DNA from: Halanaerobiaceae bacterium ANBcell28
Lineage (GTDB): Bacteria > Bacillota > Halanaerobiia > Halanaerobiales > DTU029
Reading direction: 5' to 3'
DNA length: 64,000 nucleotides
NCBI GenBank assembly: GCA_037623315.1
Contig: JBBJJH010000011.1
Span: 1-64,000 of the forward strand
The notes under the pieces are model-generated. The model was not told the origin of the DNA. It was given only the letters and a program-made list of their open reading frames with translations, and made no database searches. Of the stretch, positions 18,480-26,256 are shown in pieces (positions within the stretch are counted from its first letter, which is position 1; the number at the start of each line of letters is the position of its first letter). The position numbers were made by a program, and so were the translations under genes.

Positions 18480-19604
18480 GTGATAAATAAAAAACGTTTA
18501 ATAAATCTGTTTATGGAACTTGTTAGAATAGATAGTGTTTCTAAAGAAGAAAGAGAAGTGGCTGATAGAATTATTAGAGAGTTTACTAACTTAGGATTCC
18601 TGATAAAAGAAGATAGTAGTAGCTCTAAGACAGGCTCTACTGCAGGGAATCTAATCATAGATATACCTGGAAATAATTCATATCCAAGAATACTTTTATC
18701 TGCTCATATGGATCGAGTAGAACCAGGCCGAGGAATTGAACCTGTAATAGATGGGGAATATATTAAATCTAAGGGTGATACTGTTCTGGCTGGTGATGAC
18801 CTTATAGGTGTGGTAGCTATTATTGAAGCACTTAGAATATTAAAAGAAAATGAAATAGATCACCCTCCCTTGAAAATTATTTTTACTGTTGCAGAAGAAA
18901 TAGGTTTATTAGGTGCAAAGCATCTAGATCCGGCTGAAGTTTTGGAATGTGATTTAGGCTTTGTATTTGATGTTGATGGAGAGATAGGTACAGTGGTGAA
19001 TCGTGCTCCAACCCAGCTGAAATTCAATGCTAAAATCAAAGGTAAGGCTGCCCATGCTGGTATTAATCCTAAAGCAGGTATCAATGCTATCAAAATTGTA
19101 AGTCTTGCTTTATCAGAAATGAATCTAGGTCAGATAGATAAAGAAACCACAGCAAATATCGGTGTTATTAAGGGTGGTAAAGCCAGTAATATTGTACCAG
19201 AAGATGTGGAATTAGAAGGTGAAATACGTAGTCATTCTGATGAAAAGTTAGCTAAACAAGAGAAAGATATGAAGAATTTATTAGAGCTTTCTGCAAAAAA
19301 ATATAAAGGTCAGGTAAGTTTTGATATAGAGAAACTATATTCAAGTTTTGCAATTTCCAAAGAAAGTGGTATAATTAGACTAGTTGAAAAGTCAGCTGGA
19401 GATTTAAACTTGCCTTTTTCATTAAAAGATAGTGGTGGTGGTAGTGATGCAAACATCTTTAATGAGATAGGTTTAGAAACATTAAATTTAGCTGTAGCTA
19501 TGGAAAATGTTCACTCTAGTGAAGAACAGGTGAAAATTTCAAATTTTTATTCTCTAGTTAACTTAATCTTAAAAATAATAGAAAATACTAAGGATAATAT
19601 ATAA
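18480..19604 (+). CDS. M20-family metallopeptidase (PepT-like)
   Basis: This 374-residue protein has the M20 catalytic layout: the metal ligand in LLSAHMDRVEPG, the bridging Asp in VLAGDDLIGV, the Glu pair in TVAEEIGLLGA, an Asp in FDVDGEIG, and a dimerisation domain (about 180-290, KAAHAGINPKAG). C-terminal GGGSDANIFN completes it. PepT-like members of the family are tripeptidases or related. The start is a GTG at 18480 after GGGGG. The next gene starts at the base after its stop, so the two are co-transcribed. Confidence 0.85.
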   Translation: MINKKRLINLFMELVRIDSVSKEEREVADRIIREFTNLGFLIKEDSSSSKTGSTAGNLIIDIPGNNSYPRILLSAHMDRVEPGRGIEPVIDGEYIKSKGDTVLAGDDLIGVVAIIEALRILKENEIDHPPLKIIFTVAEEIGLLGAKHLDPAEVLECDLGFVFDVDGEIGTVVNRAPTQLKFNAKIKGKAAHAGINPKAGINAIKIVSLALSEMNLGQIDKETTANIGVIKGGKASNIVPEDVELEGEIRSHSDEKLAKQEKDMKNLLELSAKKYKGQVSFDIEKLYSSFAISKESGIIRLVEKSAGDLNLPFSLKDSGGGSDANIFNEIGLETLNLAVAMENVHSSEEQVKISNFYSLVNLILKIIENTKDNI

Positions 19605-20693
19605 ATGTATGACTTATTATTAAAAAAGGCCAAAGTTATAGAAATACTTGAAGAAAGGGATAATATTAATTTTCTAATAGTTGAACTTGAAAACAAGGAA
19701 AAGTGTAAAGCTGTAAATTACAGCAGGATTACTGGCACTGTTAATATTAATGATATATTGATTGTCAATACTACAGCCCTTGAATTATCTTTAGGGACAG
19801 GCGGCTATCATTATGTTCATTTAAATCTTTCAAATATCGATAATTCATATAAACTTGATGATTTTAGAGAAAATAAAGGTCATATAATGAAGATGAGATA
19901 TACCCCAATGCAAATAAGAACATTATGTGCAGAGGAAAAAGCCAGCCCTTATCATGATACTATAAATAATTTTAAGAGTCTTGATAATTTGCCAGTTATT
20001 ACTTTACCATTACATAGTCATTTGGCACCATTGCTAATTACATACAAATCCTTTTTTCCTAATAAAAAAGTAGTCTATATTATGAGTGAAGGTGGGAGTC
20101 AAGCACTTGAGTTTAGTAATTTAATTAGAAAATTAAAATCATTAGACTGTATTGATAAAACAATCACATATGCCAATTGTTTTGGTGGTGATTATGAGAC
20201 TATAAATATTTTTACTGCTCTAATCCTGGCTAAAGAAGTAGAAGAAGCTGATTTGATAGTAGTAGCTATGGGTCCAGGAATTGTAGGAGCATCCAGTAAA
20301 TATGGATTTAGTGGTGTTGAAAATGTCTTTATTGACAAAGCTGTTAGAACACTAGGGGGTAGGAGTATTTTTGTACCTAGAATTAGTTTTGCTGATGAAA
20401 GAAAAAGACATTATGGAATAAGTCATCATAGTATAACTATACTTAAAGATTTAATATCAGAAACAGTAGAACTTGCTTTCCCTGAAAACGAATATATAAA
20501 AAAACAATTAGATAAAAATAAACTTATAGCAAAACATAAGATTTCTTTTTATCCTATAGAAGAGATTGAGGATATTTTGATTGATAGTCAATTTAGCTTT
20601 AACAGTATGGGTAGAAAGTTTGCTGATGATCCATTGTTTTTTATAACAGCAGGTCTTGCAGTCTTTCTGCTAAAAGAGGATATAAAAACATAA
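19605..20693 (+). CDS. DUF3866 family protein
   Basis: This 362-residue protein matches my recollection of DUF3866, a Bacillota/Actinobacteria family of unknown function often encoded beside peptidase, NUDIX and spoIIM genes. It has a small N-terminal beta domain (to about 85; TTALELSLGTGGYHYVHLNL region), then an alpha/beta domain with SEGGSQALEFSN, AMGPGIVGASSKYGFSG and PRISFADERKRHYGISHH. There is no signal peptide or TM segment. It abuts the preceding peptidase gene. Confidence 0.75.
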   Translation: MYDLLLKKAKVIEILEERDNINFLIVELENKEKCKAVNYSRITGTVNINDILIVNTTALELSLGTGGYHYVHLNLSNIDNSYKLDDFRENKGHIMKMRYTPMQIRTLCAEEKASPYHDTINNFKSLDNLPVITLPLHSHLAPLLITYKSFFPNKKVVYIMSEGGSQALEFSNLIRKLKSLDCIDKTITYANCFGGDYETINIFTALILAKEVEEADLIVVAMGPGIVGASSKYGFSGVENVFIDKAVRTLGGRSIFVPRISFADERKRHYGISHHSITILKDLISETVELAFPENEYIKKQLDKNKLIAKHKISFYPIEEIEDILIDSQFSFNSMGRKFADDPLFFITAGLAVFLLKEDIKT

Positions 20694-20713
20694 AATATAA
20701 GGAGTGTACTCTC

Positions 20714-21271
20714 TTGTCTAAAGAAAAGAATAATTCACAGGAAGAAAAGACTATAAATAGTCAAACAATATATGAAGGTAATATAATAAAAATTAGAAAA
20801 GATGAAGTATTATTATCAAATGATAATCATTCAGAACGAGAGATTGTTGAACATTCAGGTGGTGTTACAATACTAGCCCTTAGTGATGATGATAGAATAT
20901 TGATGGTAGAACAATTCCGCAAAGCAGCAGAAGAAAGTCTCTTAGAACTACCAGCAGGGAAGTTGGAAAAAGGAGAAGACCCTTTAGAATGTGCAAAGAG
21001 AGAATTAATTGAAGAGACAGGCTTTGAGGCAAGTAATATCAAGCATTTATTCTCTTTTTATACAACACCAGGTTTTTGTGATGAAATAATACACCTATAT
21101 TTAGCATCTAATCTAAAAAATGTTGGTATTAATCCTGATGATGATGAGATTCTAATAAACCATAGTATAGAAAAAGGAGATATCATGGAGATGATAAGAG
21201 ACGGCCGAATTAAAGATGCAAAAACAATTATTGGCTTACAACAATATCTCCTGGGAGGTTTTGATGCTTAA
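20714..21271 (+). CDS. nudF: NUDIX hydrolase, ADP-ribose pyrophosphatase type
   Basis: This 185-residue protein starts at a TTG behind AAGGAG. The NUDIX box is complete (GKLEKGEDPLECAKRELIEE, then TGFEA). The upstream GGVTILAL, VEQFRKA, LELPAG and downstream FYTTPGFCDEIIHLYLA are typical of ADP-ribose pyrophosphatases. It probably hydrolyses ADP-ribose to AMP and ribose 5-phosphate. The last 8 bases overlap the next gene. Confidence 0.85.
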   Translation: MSKEKNNSQEEKTINSQTIYEGNIIKIRKDEVLLSNDNHSEREIVEHSGGVTILALSDDDRILMVEQFRKAAEESLLELPAGKLEKGEDPLECAKRELIEETGFEASNIKHLFSFYTTPGFCDEIIHLYLASNLKNVGINPDDDEILINHSIEKGDIMEMIRDGRIKDAKTIIGLQQYLLGGFDA

Positions 21272-22445
21272 TAGATATTTTGTAGATTTACACATCCATA
21301 TTGGGGCAGCAAAAAATGGACAGCCAGTAAAGATAACAGCTTCAAAAAAGTTGAATTTTGCCAATATTTTAAAAGAGTCCCGTTTTAACAAGGGCTTGAA
21401 TATGGTAGGTATAATTGATTGTGCTTCTCCAATTGTTTTAGAGGATATTGATAGATTGTTGGATGCAGGTGAAATGGAAGAACTTCCAGAAGGGGGTATA
21501 AAGTATGGTGACTTAGTAATTATATTGGGGACTGAGGTGGAAAGTAGAGAAAAAAATGGTGGTCAAGCTCACTATCTGGCATACTTTCCGTATTTGAAAA
21601 ATATAAAAGAATACAGTCTAATAATGAAACAATATATTACTAATATTAATTTAAGTTCACAATCTACTGGTTTAGGTGGTAAAGAAATACTACAACTAGT
21701 TGATCTTCATGATGGAATTATGTTGCCAGCACATGTTTTTACTCCATATAAGAGTTTTTATGGTCGTTCTTTCTCAAGCTATAAAGAGGTATTTACCGAG
21801 GAAGAGTGGAATAAGATACCAGCAATTGAACTTGGCTTAAGTGCAGATACTTATTTAGCAGATTATCTAAAAGAATTATCTGATAAAACATATATTAGTA
21901 ATTCAGATGCTCATTCTTTAATTAAGATAGCCAGGGAATACAATGTTTTTGAAATGGAAGCTTTAAATTATCAAGAATTCAAAAAGGCTTTATATGCTAA
22001 GGAAAAGAGAGGTGTTGTCGCTAATTATGGTTTAGATCCAAGGTTAGGGAAATATCATCGTTCATTTTGTCCTGATTGTAATAAGCAATTTTCTGGAGAG
22101 AAGGCTATATTAAGATGTGAAGCTTGTGGAAGCAAGGATATAGTCATTGGTGTGAAAGATCGTATTATAGCAATTAGTGATCAAAAAAGCTCCAAAAGTC
22201 CTTCTACTAGAGCAGAATACATTCATCAAATTCCATTAGCTGATATACCTGGAGTAGGGAAAAAGACATATCAAAAGCTTTTGGATAATTTTTCTTCAGA
22301 GATGAATATTATACATAAAACAAGTGAAAAGGATCTTTTGAAGGTACTTAGGAAAAAAACAGCGAAAAATATTATTGAGGCACGTTCAGGTAAAATATCA
22401 ATAAAAGTTGGTGGAGGTGGCCACTATGGTAAAGTTATGGGTTAA
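21264..22445 (+). CDS. Endonuclease Q-like PHP-domain protein
   Basis: The start is the ATG at 21264 (MLNRYF), 5 bases after CTGGGAGG and overlapping the NUDIX gene by 8 bases. The PHP domain opens with VDLHIHIGA and continues GIIDCASP, ILGTEVESRE, LPAHVFTPYKSFYG and ISNSDAHS, the metal-binding positions. A zinc-ribbon-like segment (CPDC and CEAC at about 270-292) is followed by a helix-hairpin-helix-like tail (DIPGVGKKTYQKLL). EndoQ nicks DNA 5' of deaminated or damaged bases. The architecture fits the TIGR00375/EndoQ family. Confidence 0.8.
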   Translation: MLNRYFVDLHIHIGAAKNGQPVKITASKKLNFANILKESRFNKGLNMVGIIDCASPIVLEDIDRLLDAGEMEELPEGGIKYGDLVIILGTEVESREKNGGQAHYLAYFPYLKNIKEYSLIMKQYITNINLSSQSTGLGGKEILQLVDLHDGIMLPAHVFTPYKSFYGRSFSSYKEVFTEEEWNKIPAIELGLSADTYLADYLKELSDKTYISNSDAHSLIKIAREYNVFEMEALNYQEFKKALYAKEKRGVVANYGLDPRLGKYHRSFCPDCNKQFSGEKAILRCEACGSKDIVIGVKDRIIAISDQKSSKSPSTRAEYIHQIPLADIPGVGKKTYQKLLDNFSSEMNIIHKTSEKDLLKVLRKKTAKNIIEARSGKISIKVGGGGHYGKVMG

Positions 22446-23115
22446 AACTCTGAGTACAACTTATAATGCGTCTGGAGCTGCAGCAGCAGCAAGACAGGGA
22501 GATATTGTAATGATTGTTGATGTAATTGACATGTCTACTACTGCCGAAGCAGCCCTTGAGGCAGGTGCATTAACTGTATTAGGAGCCAGCCCGGACCAGC
22601 TTTGTATGCCGGTAACTGTAAACCCTGAAAAAATAGGTTACTTTGCTGGTAAAAAAGCTATTAAGCATAATACAGAGGTGATAGTAGCAGCTGAACCAAG
22701 ATTGATTTCTAAAGAAGAAGATCGTCTAGCCGAAATACAACAAGTCCTAAAAGGTGTAGATAGAGCAGGAGCAAAACTTCACAAGGTAGTTCCCAATATT
22801 GGGAGAGAAGTAGTAGAACTAGCAGATTTTAAAGATAAGATAGTAGTTGTAGTAAGTCCCTCTGGTGGAGCTGCTTATGATGCAGCTTATAATTATGGAG
22901 CACCAGAGGTAATTACAGGTACTGTTGCCCGCACAGAAAAATTAAAAGGCTCTCTAAGCGCAGATTTAGCTGCTAAAAGAGCAATAGAAAGTGCAGTTAA
23001 ATTAAAGAGAGGAATCTCTGTAGTTGCAGCAAGTTCCAATTCTATGGAAGATGTACAGGGAGCACAATATATTTGTCAATTAATTATGAACAAAGGTTTT
23101 TTAGCTATGGAGTAA
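22426..23115 (+). CDS. Conserved protein, possibly ComB-fold (2-phosphosulfolactate phosphatase-like)
   Basis: The ATG at 22426 lies 8 bases after GGAGG and overlaps the preceding gene by 20 bases. The 229-residue alpha/beta protein has IVMIVDVIDMSTTAEAALEAGA near the N terminus (shown: DVIDMSTTAEAA), reminiscent of the Asp-containing DVLRATTT motif of ComB. It also has VSPSGGAAYDAAYNYGAPE and a C-terminal AASSNSMEDVQGAQYI. Coenzyme M synthesis is not expected here, so the real role is open. Translational coupling to the EndoQ-like gene is likely. Confidence 0.55.
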   Translation: MVKLWVKTLSTTYNASGAAAAARQGDIVMIVDVIDMSTTAEAALEAGALTVLGASPDQLCMPVTVNPEKIGYFAGKKAIKHNTEVIVAAEPRLISKEEDRLAEIQQVLKGVDRAGAKLHKVVPNIGREVVELADFKDKIVVVVSPSGGAAYDAAYNYGAPEVITGTVARTEKLKGSLSADLAAKRAIESAVKLKRGISVVAASSNSMEDVQGAQYICQLIMNKGFLAME

Positions 23116-23209
23116 TTATCTACTACAATCCAATTGCAAGTCTATAATTTAGGTATTAAGACTGCTAAATTAAAAATTAAATAATCTTAGTAATAAAGCA
23201 GTATATCTT

Positions 23210-23261
23210 GTCCTCCTCATGCATAGATATTATTAAAATTCTATGTATCAGGGGGACTTTT
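23210..23261 (+). promoter_or_regulatory. Hairpin enclosing the spoIIM ribosome-binding site
   Basis: The arms 23210-23226 and 23241-23257 pair at 16 of 17 positions, including two G-U pairs. The 3' arm contains the AGGGGGAC ribosome site, and TTTT plus the ATG at 23262 follow immediately. It could be a terminator, a translational lock, or both. Confidence 0.6.
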
Positions 23262-23867
23262 ATGATGAATAAATTTATTAGAGATAGATTTCCATATTTT
23301 GTATTTGTTATAATAGTATTTATTGTAGGTATTAGTTTTGGTACAATAGCCATTAGAACTATCGAGTATAGTGTACGTGAAAATATATTTTCTTATTTTA
23401 ATGATTTTATACAGGGTTTTGATACAATTCAATTTGATAGAACTACATTTATTACAGATAGTTTAAGATTCAATTTGTTAAATCTCTTCGTAATCTGGTC
23501 ATTTGGTTTATCAATGGTACTAATGCCTTTGATAACTATTGTTGTATTTTTAAAAGGTTTTGTTTTGGGTTTTACAGTTTCTTTTCTCCTTAGTGAATAT
23601 GGATTTACAGGTATTCTTATCGCCCTAGCAGCAGTTTTGCCCCAAAACCTGATAATAATTCCAGTATTTATCTTATCATCAGTAATGTCTATATATATGG
23701 GTTTGCGGATTTTCGGATATTACAGAGGTAGGAATACTGTTAGCTTTGAAGAGATTACAACTTTTTCTATAGAAATACTTATTTTAGCTGTCATTATGTC
23801 AATGGCTTCTTTGATAGAAACATTTATTAGTCCTTTTTTGCTATCATTATTATTTAGATTTATTTAA
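23262..23867 (+). CDS. spoIIM: Stage II sporulation protein M
   Basis: This integral membrane protein of about 200 residues works with SpoIID and SpoIIP in septal peptidoglycan dissolution during engulfment. It has TM segments at about 11-30, 78-108 (two), 122-150 and 172-198. Family features are GISFGTIAIRTI, FVIWSFGLSMVLMPLI and FLKGFVLGFTVSFL. The start is the ATG at 23262 (or 23265), behind AGGGGGAC; the frame extends to 23208 without support. Together with spoIIA and spoVAF this argues for a spore-forming lineage, or one that kept sporulation genes. Confidence 0.88.
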   Translation: MMNKFIRDRFPYFVFVIIVFIVGISFGTIAIRTIEYSVRENIFSYFNDFIQGFDTIQFDRTTFITDSLRFNLLNLFVIWSFGLSMVLMPLITIVVFLKGFVLGFTVSFLLSEYGFTGILIALAAVLPQNLIIIPVFILSSVMSIYMGLRIFGYYRGRNTVSFEEITTFSIEILILAVIMSMASLIETFISPFLLSLLFRFI

Positions 23868-23995
23868 AAATCTTTCGTAATAGATTTTTCTTCATAATCA
23901 ATCATAAGAAGAATTAAAACGTTTTAAAACATAGTAGGCTGAAGTTTATTTGATAAAAATTTTATAATTAGATATAATATTTAGGTATAGATTAG

Positions 23996-24080
23996 AAGTT
24001 CAAGTTTTGGAGTTAAATAATTAGTGTAAAGCTAGCTTAGTTATAATTTAATTCGGCAGAAAAAGCTAACTCCTATATAA
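23996..24080. repeat. Intergenic repeat, copy A
   Basis: The ends are CAAGTTTTGGAGTTA and GCTAACTCCTATA (inverted GGAGTTA). The inner GTAAAGCTAGCTTAGTTATAA and AATTCGGCAGAAAAAGCTA segments align with the repeat at 25216-25300. It lies just upstream of the M29 peptidase gene. Confidence 0.5.
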
Positions 24081-24116
24081 GAAAACTTTTGAAAAATATA
24101 GAAAAGGAGAGATAAT

Positions 24117-25220
24117 ATGATTAATCCAATGCTAAAAAAATATGCTAAGGTTTTAGTAAAATATTCATTAGACATCAAAGAAGGAGATAGCTTAGTTATT
24201 CAGGGAAATATGATTTCTGAACCTTTGATAAAAGCAATCTACAAAGAAGCTATTTTAGCCGGAGGACACCCATTTGTAATGGCTAATTTCGAGGGTCAAG
24301 AAGAGATTTTTTATAAACACGCATCTGAGGAACAGTTGAAATATCAATCACCTTTTAGTAAATACATAATAGAAAATGTTGATGCCCGTGTTTATGTAAT
24401 TGGGAATTACAATACTAAGGCTTTGACTAATGTTGATGCTGAGAAAATGAAGAAAAGAAGTATAGCTAGAAAAGATATTATGGAAATATCAATGAAAAGG
24501 GCTGCTGAAGGAGATTATAACTGGAATATCTGTCAGTTCCCAACATTAGCAGATGCTCAAGAAGCCAGCATGTCTTTATCAGAATATGAAGAATTCGTAT
24601 TTAAGGCCTGTCATTTAGATAAAGAAGACCCTGTAAAGTACTGGCGAAATTTTGGTGAAGAATTAGAGAGAATAGCTGAATATTTAAATAATGTAGAAGA
24701 AATACATTTTAAATCAGAAGATACAGATATAAAATGCCTGGTAAAAGATAGAATCTGGGTAGCGGATAAAGGTGAAGAGAATTATCCAGGAGGAGAAGTT
24801 TTTACAGGTCCAATAGAAGACTCAGTAGAAGGACATATACGGTTCTCATTCCCTGGTATCTATCAAGGCAAAGAAATAGAGGATATACGTTTAACTTTTA
24901 AAGAAGGTAAAGTTGTTGAAGCAAGTGCAGCTAAAGGTGAAGAATTACTGCATACACTTTTAGATACTGATGAAGGAGCCAGATATGTTGGTGAAGTTGC
25001 AGTTGGCTGTAATTATGGTATTGATAAGTTTTCTAGAAATATGCTCTTTGATGAAAAAATAGGAGGGACAATACATCTAGCTATAGGTAGAAGTTATCCA
25101 GAAACAGCAGGTAAAAATCTATCTTCTATTCATTGGGATATGCTTTGTGATATGAAAAATGGAGGACTTATCCTGGCTGATGGGAAAACAATATATGAAG
25201 ATGGTAAGTTTACAATATAA
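24117..25220 (+). CDS. M29-family aminopeptidase
   Basis: This 367-residue protein belongs to the thermophilic aminopeptidase (AmpS/AmpT/PepS) family, metal-dependent cytosolic exopeptidases. Visible features are the N-terminal LVKYSLDIKEGDSLVIQG, the metal-ligand region VFTGPIEDSVEGHIRFSFP, TLLDTDEGARYVGEVAVG, GTIHLAIGRSYPET and SSIHWDMLCDM near the C terminus. Length and motif order are normal. AAAGGAGAG precedes the ATG. Related repeats flank it on both sides. Confidence 0.9.
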   Translation: MINPMLKKYAKVLVKYSLDIKEGDSLVIQGNMISEPLIKAIYKEAILAGGHPFVMANFEGQEEIFYKHASEEQLKYQSPFSKYIIENVDARVYVIGNYNTKALTNVDAEKMKKRSIARKDIMEISMKRAAEGDYNWNICQFPTLADAQEASMSLSEYEEFVFKACHLDKEDPVKYWRNFGEELERIAEYLNNVEEIHFKSEDTDIKCLVKDRIWVADKGEENYPGGEVFTGPIEDSVEGHIRFSFPGIYQGKEIEDIRLTFKEGKVVEASAAKGEELLHTLLDTDEGARYVGEVAVGCNYGIDKFSRNMLFDEKIGGTIHLAIGRSYPETAGKNLSSIHWDMLCDMKNGGLILADGKTIYEDGKFTI

Positions 25221-25300
25221 TAGTTAACTTAAACTTCGCAAATGAATTTATAGTATAAAGCCTGCTTAGCCATAACTTCATTCACCAAAAAAAGCTACCC
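25216..25300. repeat. Intergenic repeat, copy B
   Basis: GTATAAAGCCTGCTTAGCCA, ATAACTTCATTC and AAAAAAAGCTA align with copy A. CTGCTTAGCCATAA is repeated inverted in copy C. Confidence 0.5.
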
Positions 25301-25501
25301 CCAACTCCTCTTCCAAGCTATAAATAACAAAACAAACTAATTAAGTTTGATACGCTGCCACAGTGTTTTGTTAACCATTCATAGCCTTCCATGCGGGGTT
25401 GGTGCTTTTTTAACGTTCATTCAGCAGATGGCTAAACAGGAAGTATATTAAAACTATTATAGCAACTGCAAAGTTTGAGTAGTTAAGCTATAATAATAAA
25501 C
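25301..25501. other. Non-coding gap between repeats
   Basis: I see no gene. A patch near 25355-25410 (CGCTGCCACAGTG, CCATGCGGGGTTGG) is more GC-rich than its surroundings and is followed by TTTTTT. TTCATTCAGCAGATGGCTAAAC at about 25416-25437 (core GGCTAAAC) looks like a partial inverted piece of the repeat family. Confidence 0.4.
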
Positions 25502-25543
25502 AAAGTCAGCATAATACAGAATTGTATATATGCTGACTTTTTT
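25502..25543 (+). terminator. Terminator-like hairpin in the repeat-rich gap
   Basis: A 12-bp stem (AAAGTCAGCATA at 25502-25513, TATGCTGACTTT at 25529-25540) is followed by TTTTTTA. Its near-palindromic form could work in either direction. Confidence 0.65.
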
Positions 25544-25545
25544 AC

Positions 25546-25605
25546 GAATGAACTTATGGCTAAGCAGTTTTCATACTTAGAATTTAACTCCCAAACTTGA
25601 GTATT
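25546..25605. repeat. Intergenic repeat, copy C (inverted)
   Basis: The complementary strand reads CAAGTTTGGGAGTTAAAT, then AACTGCTTAGCCATAAGTTC, matching copies A and B in order. Confidence 0.5.
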
Positions 25606-25613
25606 AAATAAAC

Positions 25614-25919
25614 TTATTTCTCGCCTTTAATTTTATCAAATAATTTAATAAATTTATTTTTGTATTCTTGCTGGAAATATAGATAGATATTGTTTTTATT
25701 AATAAGCAGTTCTATAAATTCTATTTCATTATCTTTTAAGAGTTCAAGTAATTTACTAATATTATTAAGTAAATCATCTTTGATAAAATCTATTTCCACC
25801 ATGGTTAACTTTTCACTAATACTATAATCTATATTACTTGAAATCTCTTTTTTTATTTTATCTAGATTACTCTCTTTTATATAAATACTTATTTTTTTCA
25901 TTATAACATTTATATTCAT
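25614..25919 (-). CDS. Small protein resembling paired ACT domains
   Basis: This is the only - strand gene I accept besides the remnant at 12.9 kb. From the ATG at 25919 it gives 101 residues with a predicted beta-alpha-beta pattern (KKISIYIKES, LTMVEIDFIKDD, NNISKLLELLKDNEIEFIEL, NNIYLYF) like aspartokinase-type ACT domains. The open frame continues upstream to an ATT at 26024, 6-7 bases after AAGAAGGG. That adds YSYNLSDNIYFIRSSQKNA and further sequence that extends the same pattern, so the true protein may be about 136 residues. There is no catalytic domain. Its ligand is unknown. Confidence 0.6.
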   Translation of the reverse strand: MNINVIMKKISIYIKESNLDKIKKEISSNIDYSISEKLTMVEIDFIKDDLLNNISKLLELLKDNEIEFIELLINKNNIYLYFQQEYKNKFIKLFDKIKGEK

Positions 25920-26178
25920 TAGCTCTAAATTATTTTCTATAAACTGATCAAGAATTTTGTCAGCGTTTTTTTGAGAACTTCTTATAAAATAAATATTATC
26001 GCTTAAATTATATGAATAAATAATTGTAATCCCTTCTTTCTATAATTATTTTAATCTTTTTAACTAATTGCGTTTCTATATATTCTTGAAGAGACAGGAT
26101 TAACTCTTGTTTTTAATGTTTTAATGTATATAATATTCTATGTTCTGTCTAAAAATGATGTTAAAATATATTTTTTTC
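25920..26178. other. Gap between divergent genes
   Basis: Positions 25920-26040 hold the possible upstream extension and ribosome site of the - strand gene. From 26041 to 26178 I see only AT-rich DNA before the ROK promoter. Confidence 0.4.
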
Positions 26179-26207
26179 TTTACAATATAGTTAAAATATT
26201 TTATAAT
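26179..26207 (+). promoter_or_regulatory. Sigma-A promoter of the ROK-gal operon
   Basis: TTTACA (26179-26184), a 17-base spacer, and TATAAT (26202-26207). Confidence 0.75.
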
Positions 26208-26240
26208 AAACTTAGTTAATTTATTAAATAAACAAAGTTT
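26208..26240. promoter_or_regulatory. 33-bp near-perfect palindromic operator
   Basis: Fourteen of 16 base pairs match around a central T at 26224. The outer arms are AAACTTAGTT (26208-26217) and AACAAAGTTT (26231-26240). It starts directly after the -10 box and covers the transcription start, the usual place for an autoregulatory ROK repressor. Confidence 0.7.
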
Positions 26241-26256
26241 AAAAAGGAAGGTTAAT

